Notes under the pieces: model-generated
The model's input: the letters and a program-made list of their open reading frames with translations, nothing else
Told to the model about the DNA's origin: nothing
Databases searched by the model: none
Program-made: the position numbers and the translations under genes
Part shown: positions 43,864 through 51,372 of the stretch, piece after piece
Layout of the letters: each line of letters starts with the position of its first letter
Position numbering within the stretch: position 1 is the first letter of the stretch
From: UBA9620 sp965220695
GTDB taxonomy: Bacteria > Acidobacteriota > Vicinamibacteria > Vicinamibacterales > UBA8438
Assembly (NCBI GenBank): GCA_965220695.1
Contig: OZ244838.1
Coordinates: 186,001 to 250,000, forward strand
Length of the DNA: 64,000 nucleotides
Reading direction: 5' to 3'

Positions 43864-44661
43864 GTGACCGTCTTTCAGGCCGCGGTGCTCGGGGTCGTAC
43901 AGGGACTGACCGAGTTTCTGCCGATCTCCAGTTCCGCGCACCTGATTCTGGTCCGGGCGGTCCTCGGCTGGGAGGTGGCGACGGCCGAGATCGCGTTCGA
44001 CGTCGCTTGTCATGTCGGCACGCTGGTCGCGGTGCTTGTCTTTTTCCGCGACGAGGTCGGCGCGTTGGTCGCGGCTGCTCCCGGAGCACTGCTGGGCCGG
44101 GCCGGGGACGCTGCCAGACGTGGCAGGCTGATCGCGGTCGCGACCGTTCCGATCGTGCTGTTCGGATGGTTGGGCGCCGACCTGATCGAGCGCTTGCGTA
44201 ATCCGGCGGTGGCCGCGCTGGCGCTGGCCGCCGTCGCAGTGGTGATGCTGGCGGCCGAACGGGTCGGGGTGCAGCGCCGCGACTGGTCGTCGTTGTCGCT
44301 GGTGGAGGCGGTCGGTCTGGGCATGGCTCAGGCCGTGGCGCTGGTGCCTGGCGTCTCACGCGCCGGCGCAGTGATCGTGGTTGCCCTGTTGACCGGACTG
44401 CGCCGCGAGGAAGCGGCACGATTCACGTTCCTGCTCGGCGTACCGGCGATCTTCGGCGCCGCCGTCAGCACTGCGTGGACACTGGGGGTCGCCGGGCTTG
44501 CGGAACACGCGCTGGCCCTGGTGGTCGGTGTTGTTGTTTCCGGCGTCGTCGGCTATTGGACGGTTGCCGGTTTGATTCGGTATCTCGCCCGGCACACGCT
44601 CGATCTGTTTGCCGGCTACCGTCTCGCGCTGGCCGCCGTGATCGCGATCTGGTTGATCTAG
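43864..44661 (+). CDS. uppP: Undecaprenyl-diphosphatase (UppP/BacA)
   Basis: Integral membrane phosphatase of 265 residues that recycles undecaprenyl diphosphate to the monophosphate carrier for lipid II and other cell-surface polymers. Diagnostic motif 1, GVVQGLTEFLPISSSAHLIL, has the catalytic Glu residues; motif 2, LVPGVSRAGAVIVVALLTGL, has the Ser-Arg of the active site. Eight or so hydrophobic helices are evident. It starts at GTG within AGGTGACC. A possible hairpin GTGTCCGT...ACGGACAC (43811-43845) lies just upstream with no clear U tract. Overexpressed members give bacitracin resistance. Confidence 0.95.
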   Translation: MTVFQAAVLGVVQGLTEFLPISSSAHLILVRAVLGWEVATAEIAFDVACHVGTLVAVLVFFRDEVGALVAAAPGALLGRAGDAARRGRLIAVATVPIVLFGWLGADLIERLRNPAVAALALAAVAVVMLAAERVGVQRRDWSSLSLVEAVGLGMAQAVALVPGVSRAGAVIVVALLTGLRREEAARFTFLLGVPAIFGAAVSTAWTLGVAGLAEHALALVVGVVVSGVVGYWTVAGLIRYLARHTLDLFAGYRLALAAVIAIWLI

Positions 44662-44894
44662 ATCGCAGTCCGTGGCCACACCGGGCGTCGCACCGCGATC
44701 GGCGATGCGCCCGGCGGGATGCGGTGTCGCGTCGAACGTGCCGGGAGTGCCCGCGAGCCGGCTCTGGCGCGGTCGCGGGCCGGACACCACACGCCGGGGC
44801 GGTGGGGCCGCTTGACAGCGGTGCGAAACGAAGGTTAGGTTGTCGGGTTTGCAACGTGCGGGAAGGCTGAAGTAACGGACAGGTAAAGGCGGGA
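44662..44894. other. Intergenic region with a likely hppA promoter
   Basis: No gene. TTGACA at 44812-44817 with a weak -10 (TAGGTT, 44836-44841) 18 bases downstream could drive hppA, whose ATG is 53 bases further. The rest (44662-44811) shows nothing I recognise. Confidence 0.4.
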
Positions 44895-47003
44895 ATGGAC
44901 AATCCAATGTACCTGGTGTTGGGGTTGGGCGCGCCCGTTGCGGCCGCGCTGTTCGCGCTCGTGCTGGTCAGGCGCATCAATCGCAGCGACGCCGGCTCCG
45001 AGCGCATGCAGCAGATTGCGGCGCTGATCAGAAGCGGGGCGATGGCGTTCCTGAAGACGGAATACAGCGTTCTCGCGGTGTTCGTGGTCGTCGTCTTCGG
45101 CATCCTCGTCGTGTTCCTCCCCGATAACGCGCTGCTCGTCGGGATCAGCTTCCTGGTGGGCGCCATACTGTCGGCGACCGCGGGGTGGGTGGGGATGCGC
45201 ACCGCGACCGGGGCTGCCGTGCGCACCACGGCAGCGGCCCAGACGAGCCTGGCCGGCGCGCTGCAGGTGGCGTTCTCGAGCGGCGCCGTGATGGGGCTGA
45301 CCGTCGTCGCACTCGGCACCCTGGGGATCGCGTTGCTCTATTTGCTGTACGGGGGGCTGAGCGGTGACGGCCAGTCGGCCGCCGCCTCGCTGTTCGGATT
45401 GTCGTTCGGGGCCTCGTCGATCGCCCTGTTCGCCAGGGTCGGGGGCGGCATCTTCACGAAGGCGGCCGACGTGGCGGGCGACCTGTCAGGCAAGGTCGAG
45501 GCCGGCATCCCGGAGGACGATCCACGCAATCCGGCCACCATCGCCGACAGCGTCGGCGACAACGTGGGCGACGTCGCCGGGATGGGGGCCGACCTGTTCG
45601 AGTCCTATGTCGGCAGCATCATTGCCTCGATCGTGCTGGCCTGGGCGCTGACGGCGGCCACGGCCGCCGACAGATGGAACGTCGACGCCGCCTCGTTCGG
45701 CGCCGTGCAGGCGGACCTGGCCGTCTTCCCCATCCTGCTCGCCGGTATCGGCATCATCGCGTCCATTCTCGGGACGTTCACGGTTCGCACCAACGACGAG
45801 AAACAGGTGCAGGGCGCGCTGCTGAGAGGCTTGATCGTGGCGTCGGTCATCGTACTCGTGGGTGCAGCCGGCTTGATTCAGGTCACTGCCGTGCCCTGGG
45901 AGGTGCTGGGCTGCGTCATGTTCGGTGTCGTGTCGGGAGTGGTCATCGGCAAGATCACCGAGTATTTCACGGGGAAGGACAAGCCGCCCGCCGCGCACAT
46001 CGCGGTCCAGTCGAAGACGGGACCGGCGACCAACATCATTGCCGGGCTCGGTGTCGGCATGATGTCCTGCGGATATCCGATCCTTGTCCTCTGCGCGACC
46101 ATTTTCTTCAGCTACCAACTGGGTGAGCTGTATGGCATCGCCATTGCCGCGGTGGGCATGCTGTCGACGCTCGGCATCAGTCTGGGAGTCGACGCCTACG
46201 GACCGGTGGCCGACAACGCGGGCGGAATCGCCGAGATGAGCAAGTGCGAGCCATTCGTCAGGAATCGCACCGACGCGCTCGACGCCGTCGGCAACACGAC
46301 CGCCGCCATGGGGAAGGGGTTCGCGATCGGTTCAGCCGCATTGACTGCCCTGGCCCTCTTCTCGACGTTTCAAACGACCGCGGCCCAGTCCGTGGCGGCA
46401 GCCGGCGGGGCGGGAATGTTCGACCCGCGACAGCTCTCGCTCGATTTGACGAACCCCAACGTGCTGATCGGCATGTTCATCGGCGGGATGCTGCCGTTCA
46501 TCTTCTCGGCGATGACGATGAACGCCGTCGGCCGTTCCGCAAACGAGATGATCGAAGAGGTGCGCCGGCAGTTCAAGTCGATACCCGGTCTGCTCGAGGG
46601 AAACGCGGAGCCTGATTCCGCCAAGTGTGTTGCCATTTCGACCCGATCGGCCATCAGGGAGATGATTCTGCCTGGTCTGCTGGCGGTGACCGCACCGGTG
46701 GCGACCGGATTCCTGTTGGGGGTGTCCGGGCTCGGGGGGTTGCTGGCCGGCGCGCTGGTGACCGGTGTGCTGATGGCGCTGATGATGGCCAATGCGGGCG
46801 GAGTCTGGGACAACGCCAAGAAGCTGATCGAAGAGGGGCACCACGGAGGCAAGGGTTCCGAGCCGCACAAGGCGGCGGTCATCGGCGATACGGTGGGTGA
46901 TCCCTTCAAGGACACCTCCGGGCCGAGCCTCAATATTCTGATCAAGCTCATGTCGATCGTGGCGGTCATTTTCGTGCCGCTGGTCGTTGTGTGGATGCAG
47001 TGA
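44895..47003 (+). CDS. hppA: Membrane-bound ion-pumping pyrophosphatase, K+-dependent type
   Basis: A 702-residue inner-membrane enzyme with about 16 helices that couples pyrophosphate hydrolysis to ion export. Substrate motifs: GGGIFTKAADVAGDLSGKVE, DDPRNPATIADSVGDNVGDV then AGMGADLFESY, and the C-terminal ANAGGVWDNAKKLIEEG with GDTVGDPFKDTSGPSLNIL. The segment DAVGNTTAAMGKGFAIGSAA has Ala (GNTTAA) where K+-independent enzymes have Lys, so K+ dependence is expected. K+-dependent enzymes may pump H+ or Na+; I cannot settle which by eye. It stands alone between uppP and the tonB operon. Confidence 0.95.
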   Translation: MDNPMYLVLGLGAPVAAALFALVLVRRINRSDAGSERMQQIAALIRSGAMAFLKTEYSVLAVFVVVVFGILVVFLPDNALLVGISFLVGAILSATAGWVGMRTATGAAVRTTAAAQTSLAGALQVAFSSGAVMGLTVVALGTLGIALLYLLYGGLSGDGQSAAASLFGLSFGASSIALFARVGGGIFTKAADVAGDLSGKVEAGIPEDDPRNPATIADSVGDNVGDVAGMGADLFESYVGSIIASIVLAWALTAATAADRWNVDAASFGAVQADLAVFPILLAGIGIIASILGTFTVRTNDEKQVQGALLRGLIVASVIVLVGAAGLIQVTAVPWEVLGCVMFGVVSGVVIGKITEYFTGKDKPPAAHIAVQSKTGPATNIIAGLGVGMMSCGYPILVLCATIFFSYQLGELYGIAIAAVGMLSTLGISLGVDAYGPVADNAGGIAEMSKCEPFVRNRTDALDAVGNTTAAMGKGFAIGSAALTALALFSTFQTTAAQSVAAAGGAGMFDPRQLSLDLTNPNVLIGMFIGGMLPFIFSAMTMNAVGRSANEMIEEVRRQFKSIPGLLEGNAEPDSAKCVAISTRSAIREMILPGLLAVTAPVATGFLLGVSGLGGLLAGALVTGVLMALMMANAGGVWDNAKKLIEEGHHGGKGSEPHKAAVIGDTVGDPFKDTSGPSLNILIKLMSIVAVIFVPLVVVWMQ

Positions 47004-47111
47004 GGGCGGACGGATTGGCTGGGGGCAGAGGGTGAAACATCCACGAAACACCGGGTGTCCGGTCAATGTGTCCGGAGCGGCGCAATCTTGTCGGACCGGC
47101 GCGGAGTTGCG

Positions 47112-47140
47112 TTGACACCGCATTTCGCGCTGCATATAAT
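47112..47140 (+). promoter_or_regulatory. Consensus sigma-70 promoter of the tonB-exbBDD operon
   Basis: TTGACA (47112-47117) and TATAAT (47135-47140) are both perfect and separated by 17 bases. The start point would lie near 47147, giving a 46-base leader with AGGAGGGG (47181-47188) before the tonB GTG. It is the strongest promoter match in the window. Confidence 0.85.
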
Positions 47141-47192
47141 CGACGCTCTCATTGAGGCGCCGACGGCCCTGTAAGGGCTCAGGAGGGGACTA

Positions 47193-47915
47193 GTGCCAGG
47201 TCAAATGTTCGGTGAAATCTCGAACCCGACGATCAAGATCGGTGCACAGAAATGGTACACGGTGCCAGTCTCGATCATCGCCCATGTGGCGGCGATCGCG
47301 GCCGTGGTGATCGTGCCGTTGCTGGCCGCCGACGCGCTGCCCACGGTGCCGTCGATGATGGCGTTCGTGGCGGCGCCGCCCCCGCCCCCGCCGCCGCCCC
47401 CGCCGCCGCCGCCCCCCGCCGCTCAGCCGGTGGTGGCGCCGGTGGTCGACGTGAATCCGAACGCGGCGCCCATCGAGGCCCCTGCCGTCATCGCGCCGGA
47501 GACCGGTTTCGACCTCAGCAACGTGCAGGGGGTAGAAGGCGGTATCGTCGGCGGCGTCGTCGGCGGTGTCATTGGTGGTCTGTTGGACGCGCCCCCGCCG
47601 CCCCCGCCGCCTCCGCCGCCCCCGGCAGAGCCCGTGCGGGTGGGCGGCAACATCACCGCGCCGCTAAAGACGAGGGACGTGGATCCGGTGTATCCGCCGG
47701 TCGCGCAGGCGGCGCGCGTTTCGGGCATCGTGATTCTCGAAGCGGAGATTGGCGTGGACGGACGAGTGACGAACGTCACTGTGCTGCGATCCGTGCCGTT
47801 GCTCGACGACGCCGCGATTGTCGCGGTTCAGCAGTGGGAATACACACCGACGACGCTCAATGGATCGCCCGTGGCCGTCCTCATGACGGTCACCGTGAAC
47901 TTCCAGTTGCGTTAG
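47193..47915 (+). CDS. tonB: TonB-family energy transducer
   Basis: A 240-residue inner-membrane protein that spans the periplasm and passes energy from ExbB/ExbD to outer-membrane receptors. One membrane helix (about 24-47, with SIIAHVAAIAAVVIVPLLAA), then two polyproline runs, of 14 (about 62-75) and 11 prolines (about 133-143), separated by a Val/Gly-rich stretch with GGIVGGVVGGVIGGLL. The C-terminal domain has DVDPVYPPVAQAARVSGIVI, LEAEIGVDGRVTNVTVLRSV and the final AIVAVQQWEYTPTTLNG, the TonB/TolA fold. GTG 47193 is chosen because AGGAGGGG precedes it by four bases. No receptor gene is near. Confidence 0.93.
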   Translation: MPGQMFGEISNPTIKIGAQKWYTVPVSIIAHVAAIAAVVIVPLLAADALPTVPSMMAFVAAPPPPPPPPPPPPPPAAQPVVAPVVDVNPNAAPIEAPAVIAPETGFDLSNVQGVEGGIVGGVVGGVIGGLLDAPPPPPPPPPPPAEPVRVGGNITAPLKTRDVDPVYPPVAQAARVSGIVILEAEIGVDGRVTNVTVLRSVPLLDDAAIVAVQQWEYTPTTLNGSPVAVLMTVTVNFQLR

Positions 47916-48004
47916 AGAGAAAACAACCCTGTTCGGGCGGCGTGCACCGGCATTCGGCGTGCGTGGCTCAACGAAACGTCACACTGACCTAGGTAGGAGG
48001 CACA

Positions 48005-48676
48005 ATGGATCTTCTGGAACTTTGGGCGCAGATGGGGCTTCCGGTGCGGTCCCTCATGATTCTGTTGGGTTTTATGTCCATGTGGTCGACGGGCGTCTTT
48101 CTGGAGAGGATGTTCACGTTCACGCAGGCCGGCAAGCAGTCCAAGGCGTTTGCCCCGCAGGTGGCGAAGCATCTCAAGGACGGTCGTCTCAAGGACGCGA
48201 TCGCGGTGTCGCAGTCGAAGAACTACAAGTACAGCCACCTGGGAAAGGTCGTCCTGGCCGGGCTGCAGGAATACCAGTTCCAGAAGGATTCCGGTATCGA
48301 GTTGAATCGTGACGATCTGGTTGACAGCGTACGCCGGGCGATCCAGCGCGCCAGCGCCCTGACGTCCAGCGACCTCAAGAAGGGCATGGGGTCGCTCGCG
48401 ACCATCGGCGCCACCGCGGTGTTCGTCGGCTTGCTTGGCACCACCCTGGGCGTCATCAATGCGTTCCAGGGCATCGCGGCCACCGGGTCCGGTGGTCTGG
48501 GCGCCGTGTCGGCCGGTATCGCCGAGGCGCTCGTCGGCACGGCCATCGGCCTGTTCGTCGCGATTCCGGCCGTCTGGTTCTACAACTACCTGACCTCGCG
48601 GATCGAGTTCTTCAGTGTTGAAATGGACAACTCGTCGTCCGAGCTCGTCGACTACTTCATCAAGAAGTCGGACTAG
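48005..48676 (+). CDS. exbB: ExbB/TolQ/MotA family proton channel protein
   Basis: Inner-membrane subunit (223 residues) that forms the pentameric proton channel with ExbD to energise TonB. Three membrane helices: residues about 14-32, then after a 90-residue cytoplasmic loop the paired helices with GATAVFVGLLGTTLGVINAF and GIAEALVGTAIGLFVAIPAV, which carry the conserved Thr residues of the channel. AGGAGG lies four bases before ATG. TolQ is the alternative identity; the neighbouring tonB and two exbD genes, and the absence of tolA/tolB/pal, favour ExbB. Confidence 0.92.
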   Translation: MDLLELWAQMGLPVRSLMILLGFMSMWSTGVFLERMFTFTQAGKQSKAFAPQVAKHLKDGRLKDAIAVSQSKNYKYSHLGKVVLAGLQEYQFQKDSGIELNRDDLVDSVRRAIQRASALTSSDLKKGMGSLATIGATAVFVGLLGTTLGVINAFQGIAATGSGGLGAVSAGIAEALVGTAIGLFVAIPAVWFYNYLTSRIEFFSVEMDNSSSELVDYFIKKSD

Positions 48677-48787
48677 CGCTCTATTGCAGTCGCGAGGCAT
48701 GTGCCCGCGGACTGCCAGGGTAACGGCCCGGCGCCCGCCAGCGTCGGGCCGATATCGTCACGTGGGACGAGCCGAGGAGACAGACCT

Positions 48788-49237
48788 ATGGGAATGCAGG
48801 TAGGCGACAAAAAGTCCGGTGGGATGAACTCCGAGATCAACATCACGCCGCTTGCGGACGTGATGCTGGTGTTGCTGATCATCGTCATGCTGATCGCCCC
48901 CCTTCTGCAGAAAGGTGTCGACGTTACGCTGCCTGAGGCCGCGTATACATCCGACAAGCCTGAGAACGACGAACAGACGGTGCTTGCCGTTACGGCAGAC
49001 GGTCGGTTCTACGTCGACAGCGTCGAGTCGTCAGAGAACGACATGTTGAACAATGTCCAATCGGCGCTCGATCGCAAGATGGAACGGGTGGTGCTGATCA
49101 AGGCCGATCAGGATGCGCAGTACAGCGCCGTCATGCAGGTACTCGACCGCCTGCAGCGGGCCGGCATCGAGGACATCGGGCTGATCACCGAGCGCAAGGT
49201 CGGCAGCGGCGGCGCTGGAGTCGGGGGAGGCGAGTAG
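48788..49237 (+). CDS. exbD: ExbD-family protein 1
   Basis: Bitopic protein of 149 residues; its helix INITPLADVMLVLLIIVMLI contains the conserved proton-carrying Asp. The periplasmic domain has KGVDVTLPEAA and ends in IEDIGLITERKVG followed by a Gly-rich tail. ATG 48788 follows GAGGAGA by eight to ten bases; the frame is open further upstream without support. It is 111 bases after exbB and abuts the second exbD. Confidence 0.92.
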   Translation: MGMQVGDKKSGGMNSEINITPLADVMLVLLIIVMLIAPLLQKGVDVTLPEAAYTSDKPENDEQTVLAVTADGRFYVDSVESSENDMLNNVQSALDRKMERVVLIKADQDAQYSAVMQVLDRLQRAGIEDIGLITERKVGSGGAGVGGGE

Positions 49238-49705
49238 ATGAGCAGTAGACATCACACCCACGAGGCCGACCAGATCGTCACCGCCGAGAAACCGCATTCC
49301 CAGGCGGAGATCAACATCACGCCGTTTATCGACGTGTTGCTGGTGTTGATCGTCATCTTCCTGGCGGCCCTGCCGCTGTCGCAGCGTGGTCTGGACATCA
49401 ATCTGCCGCTGGAGACCCGCGGCGCGTCTCAGGCCGCCGCGGACAGCAGCCAGATCGTGCTGCAATACACCGCCGATCGCGTGATTACCATCAATCAGCA
49501 GCCGGTTGCGATCCAGGAGCTCGAGCAGCGACTGCGCAACATCTTCGAGCAGCGCCGCGACAAGACCATGTTCATTGCCGGCGCCGGGAATCTTCGATAC
49601 GGCGAGATCATCGAGGTGATCGACGCCGCCAAGGGCGCTGGCATTACCAAGGTCGGTATCGTGACCGAGCAGATGCGGCGGGCGGGCGGCGCAGACGCGC
49701 TGTAG
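49238..49705 (+). CDS. exbD: ExbD-family protein 2
   Basis: A 155-residue ExbD paralogue starting at the base after the first exbD stop. The helix INITPFIDVLLVLIVIFLAA keeps the essential Asp; the periplasmic domain reads RGLDINLPLETRGASQAAAD and TKVGIVTEQMRR. Two different ExbD proteins beside one ExbB recur in several diderm phyla and may form a mixed dimer in the channel. Its stop TAG (49703-49705) is also the first three bases of dispersed element R4. Confidence 0.92.
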   Translation: MSSRHHTHEADQIVTAEKPHSQAEINITPFIDVLLVLIVIFLAALPLSQRGLDINLPLETRGASQAAADSSQIVLQYTADRVITINQQPVAIQELEQRLRNIFEQRRDKTMFIAGAGNLRYGEIIEVIDAAKGAGITKVGIVTEQMRRAGGADAL

Positions 49706-49841
49706 CAAGCCCGTGGCAAAAGCCCCGCTGCATTCGAACCCCGCTGAATTCTGCGCTTCCCCGCTGAATTCAGCCTTCCCCGCTGAATTCTGCGCTTCCC
49801 CGCTGAATTCTGCTATTTAACGCTGCATCCCGGCTGCTGTA
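49703..49841 (-). repeat. Truncated dispersed element (copy R4) carrying a 20-bp tandem array
   Basis: Opens TAGCAAGCCCGTGGCAAAAG then CCCCGCTGCATTCGAAC, matching one end of R3/R6, and closes with CGCTGCATCCCGGCTGC, matching the adjoining interior of R6. Between them four units of CCCCGCTGAATTCTGCGCTT (49739, 49759, 49778, 49798; the second is 19 bases) are inserted; they resemble the element's own CCCCGCTGCATTC. The opening TAG is the exbD2 stop codon. The opposite element end is missing. Confidence 0.8.
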
Positions 49842-49874
49842 GGCCCGGGTGGCTCCCGCACAAGGACCTCCATT

Positions 49875-49911
49875 CCGGCGCGGCCCAGACAGGGTCGCGC
49901 CGGTTTTTCTT
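49875..49911 (+). terminator. Intrinsic terminator of the tonB-exb operon
   Basis: CCGGCGCG (49875-49882) and CGCGCCGG (49896-49903) form a perfect 8-bp GC stem with a 13-base loop, followed directly by TTTTTCTT. This is a textbook Rho-independent terminator 170 bases after exbD2. Confidence 0.9.
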
Positions 49912-49994
49912 ATACCCGCGATTACGACGGACTGGTGCGCATCCGTTCGCGATGACCGGACGCACGACGAATCTCAGACGACGGACGGAAGTAC

Positions 49995-50030
49995 AGAAAA
50001 AGGGCCGGACCGCTTCGGGGCGGCCCGGCC
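49995..50030 (-). terminator. Intrinsic terminator of the TPR lipoprotein gene
   Basis: On the minus strand GGCCGGGCCGC (50030-50020) pairs with GCGGTCCGGCC (50013-50003) over 11 positions with one G-U, and is followed by CTTTTTCT. It lies 45 bases after the stop at 50075. The two terminators at 49.9-50.0 kb face each other and insulate the convergent operons. Confidence 0.88.
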
Positions 50031-50074
50031 GCTTGGACAAGCACCGTGCGTGCGCGCGGCTCGGGTGCTGGCTC

Positions 50075-51019
50075 CTAGAGGTTGCCCTCGGTCCGCAGCT
50101 TGATGAGTTCTTCGGCCCGGTCGCGCAGGACATCGGCCTCGTCGATCAGCTCGTCCCGTTCGTCGAGGTCTTCGGTCAGGTTCGCCTGCATGCGTAGCAG
50201 GATGTTCTTGTAGGTCAACGCTTCGATGTAGTCGGTGTTCAATTCGAGCGCCTTGTCGATCTGCTCGAGGCCGAGCATCACGTACTCTTCCTCTTGTTCG
50301 TCGGTAAGCTGAAAGTCGCGGAACGCCTTCTCCCAGTAATGGGTGCCGATCGTGTAGTACGCTTCGGGGTTGTCCGGTTCAATTGCGGCCCGCTGACTCA
50401 GCGCTTCGATCTGCTGGTCGAACTCCTCGTTACGCTGGTAGAAGCCGGCGAGCTGCAGATAGACCGTGGGGTCGTCGGCACGTGCGTCACGCACCCGGTG
50501 CAGCACGTCCTCGGCCTCATCGTACAGCCCCGAGTCTTCGTAGAGCTTGGACAGGACGAAGTAGTTGTCCGGGTTCGTCGGGTCGGACTCGATCATGTGC
50601 TGCAACACAGGCTCCGACTTCGCCGGATCGTTCGCCTTGTCGGGACCGAAGGCGGCGACGAGCCACTGCAACGCGATGTTTCGCAGCTCGACGTTGTATT
50701 CGCTGTCGACCGAGGTGATGTAGTTGTCGATCGCCTTCTCGAGCAACTCGTCGTTCTCGCGCTCGCCGCGCAGGGACGGACGATACTGCTGGTCGTAGCT
50801 GTTGCCAAGATAGAAATAGGCGATGGTGACGCTCGGGTCGTTGGCGATGACCTCCTCGTAGAGTTCGGCGGCAAGCAGGTAATCGGAACGCTGGTACGCG
50901 ACGTTGGCGTCCTTCAACGTCCTGATGGCCTCGAGCTGGTCAAGGAAGTTGCATGATGTCAGCGGCACACTCATCACGACGACGAGCGCGAGTCTCATTC
51001 CAAACGATCGCATTTGCAT
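50075..51019 (-). CDS. TPR-repeat lipoprotein
   Basis: A 314-residue protein with a lipoprotein signal (MRLALVVVMSVPLTSC; Cys about residue 23). About seven TPR units follow, for example NDPSVTIAYFYLGNSYDQQY and DNYFVLSKLYEDSGLYDEAE, and a charged, helical C-terminus (DERDELIDEADVLRDRAEEL). It is very acidic. The family is likely a periplasmic scaffold; TPR lipoproteins of this size occur in gliding, BAM or PEP-CTERM contexts, but none of those partners is here, so no function is proposed. ATG 51019 is chosen for the signal peptide; GAGGGGGG lies nearby. It has its own promoter and terminator, so it is monocistronic. Confidence 0.82.
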   Translation of the reverse strand: MQMRSFGMRLALVVVMSVPLTSCNFLDQLEAIRTLKDANVAYQRSDYLLAAELYEEVIANDPSVTIAYFYLGNSYDQQYRPSLRGERENDELLEKAIDNYITSVDSEYNVELRNIALQWLVAAFGPDKANDPAKSEPVLQHMIESDPTNPDNYFVLSKLYEDSGLYDEAEDVLHRVRDARADDPTVYLQLAGFYQRNEEFDQQIEALSQRAAIEPDNPEAYYTIGTHYWEKAFRDFQLTDEQEEEYVMLGLEQIDKALELNTDYIEALTYKNILLRMQANLTEDLDERDELIDEADVLRDRAEELIKLRTEGNL

Positions 51020-51172
51020 GACGGCCCCCCTCAGCACAGTGCTGTTCCTCAATGTCCCCCAAAGACACGGCGACCCGGATTCACCTGATGGCGGTTCCTG
51101 GCGTTTCGGCTGGGGCACCCTGCGGCCGGTGGCGTCAGCTTGGCACCGGTGACCCTGCAGTGAGAACGCATC

Positions 51173-51202
51173 AGTATAGTGAAGCCAAAAACGGCAAGTC
51201 AA
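51173..51202 (-). promoter_or_regulatory. Sigma-70 promoter of the TPR lipoprotein gene
   Basis: On the minus strand TTGACT (51202-51197) and TATACT (51178-51173) are spaced by 18 bases. The leader to ATG 51019 would be close to 147 bases, long enough to hold regulation, though no known motif was recognised in it. Confidence 0.7.
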
Positions 51203-51300
51203 GCCACGGCCGGCATCGACGCGTCCTTTGTCCCCGTGCCACACTCGCGCCGTGTCGGCGGTTGTCTCGACTGTGTCACGGGGGCACGCACGGGGCTTGC

Positions 51301-51330
51301 TTGACGCCAGTCGCCGCTGGTTCCTATGAT
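51301..51330 (+). promoter_or_regulatory. Sigma-70 promoter of relA/spoT
   Basis: TTGACG (51301-51306) and TATGAT (51325-51330) with an 18-base spacer; the start point would be near 51337, 36 bases before the ATG. The two divergent promoters are about 100 bases apart. Confidence 0.65.
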
Positions 51331-51372
51331 CTGGAGAGTTGACCGTATCCTGTTGGTCAAAAAGCACTTCTG

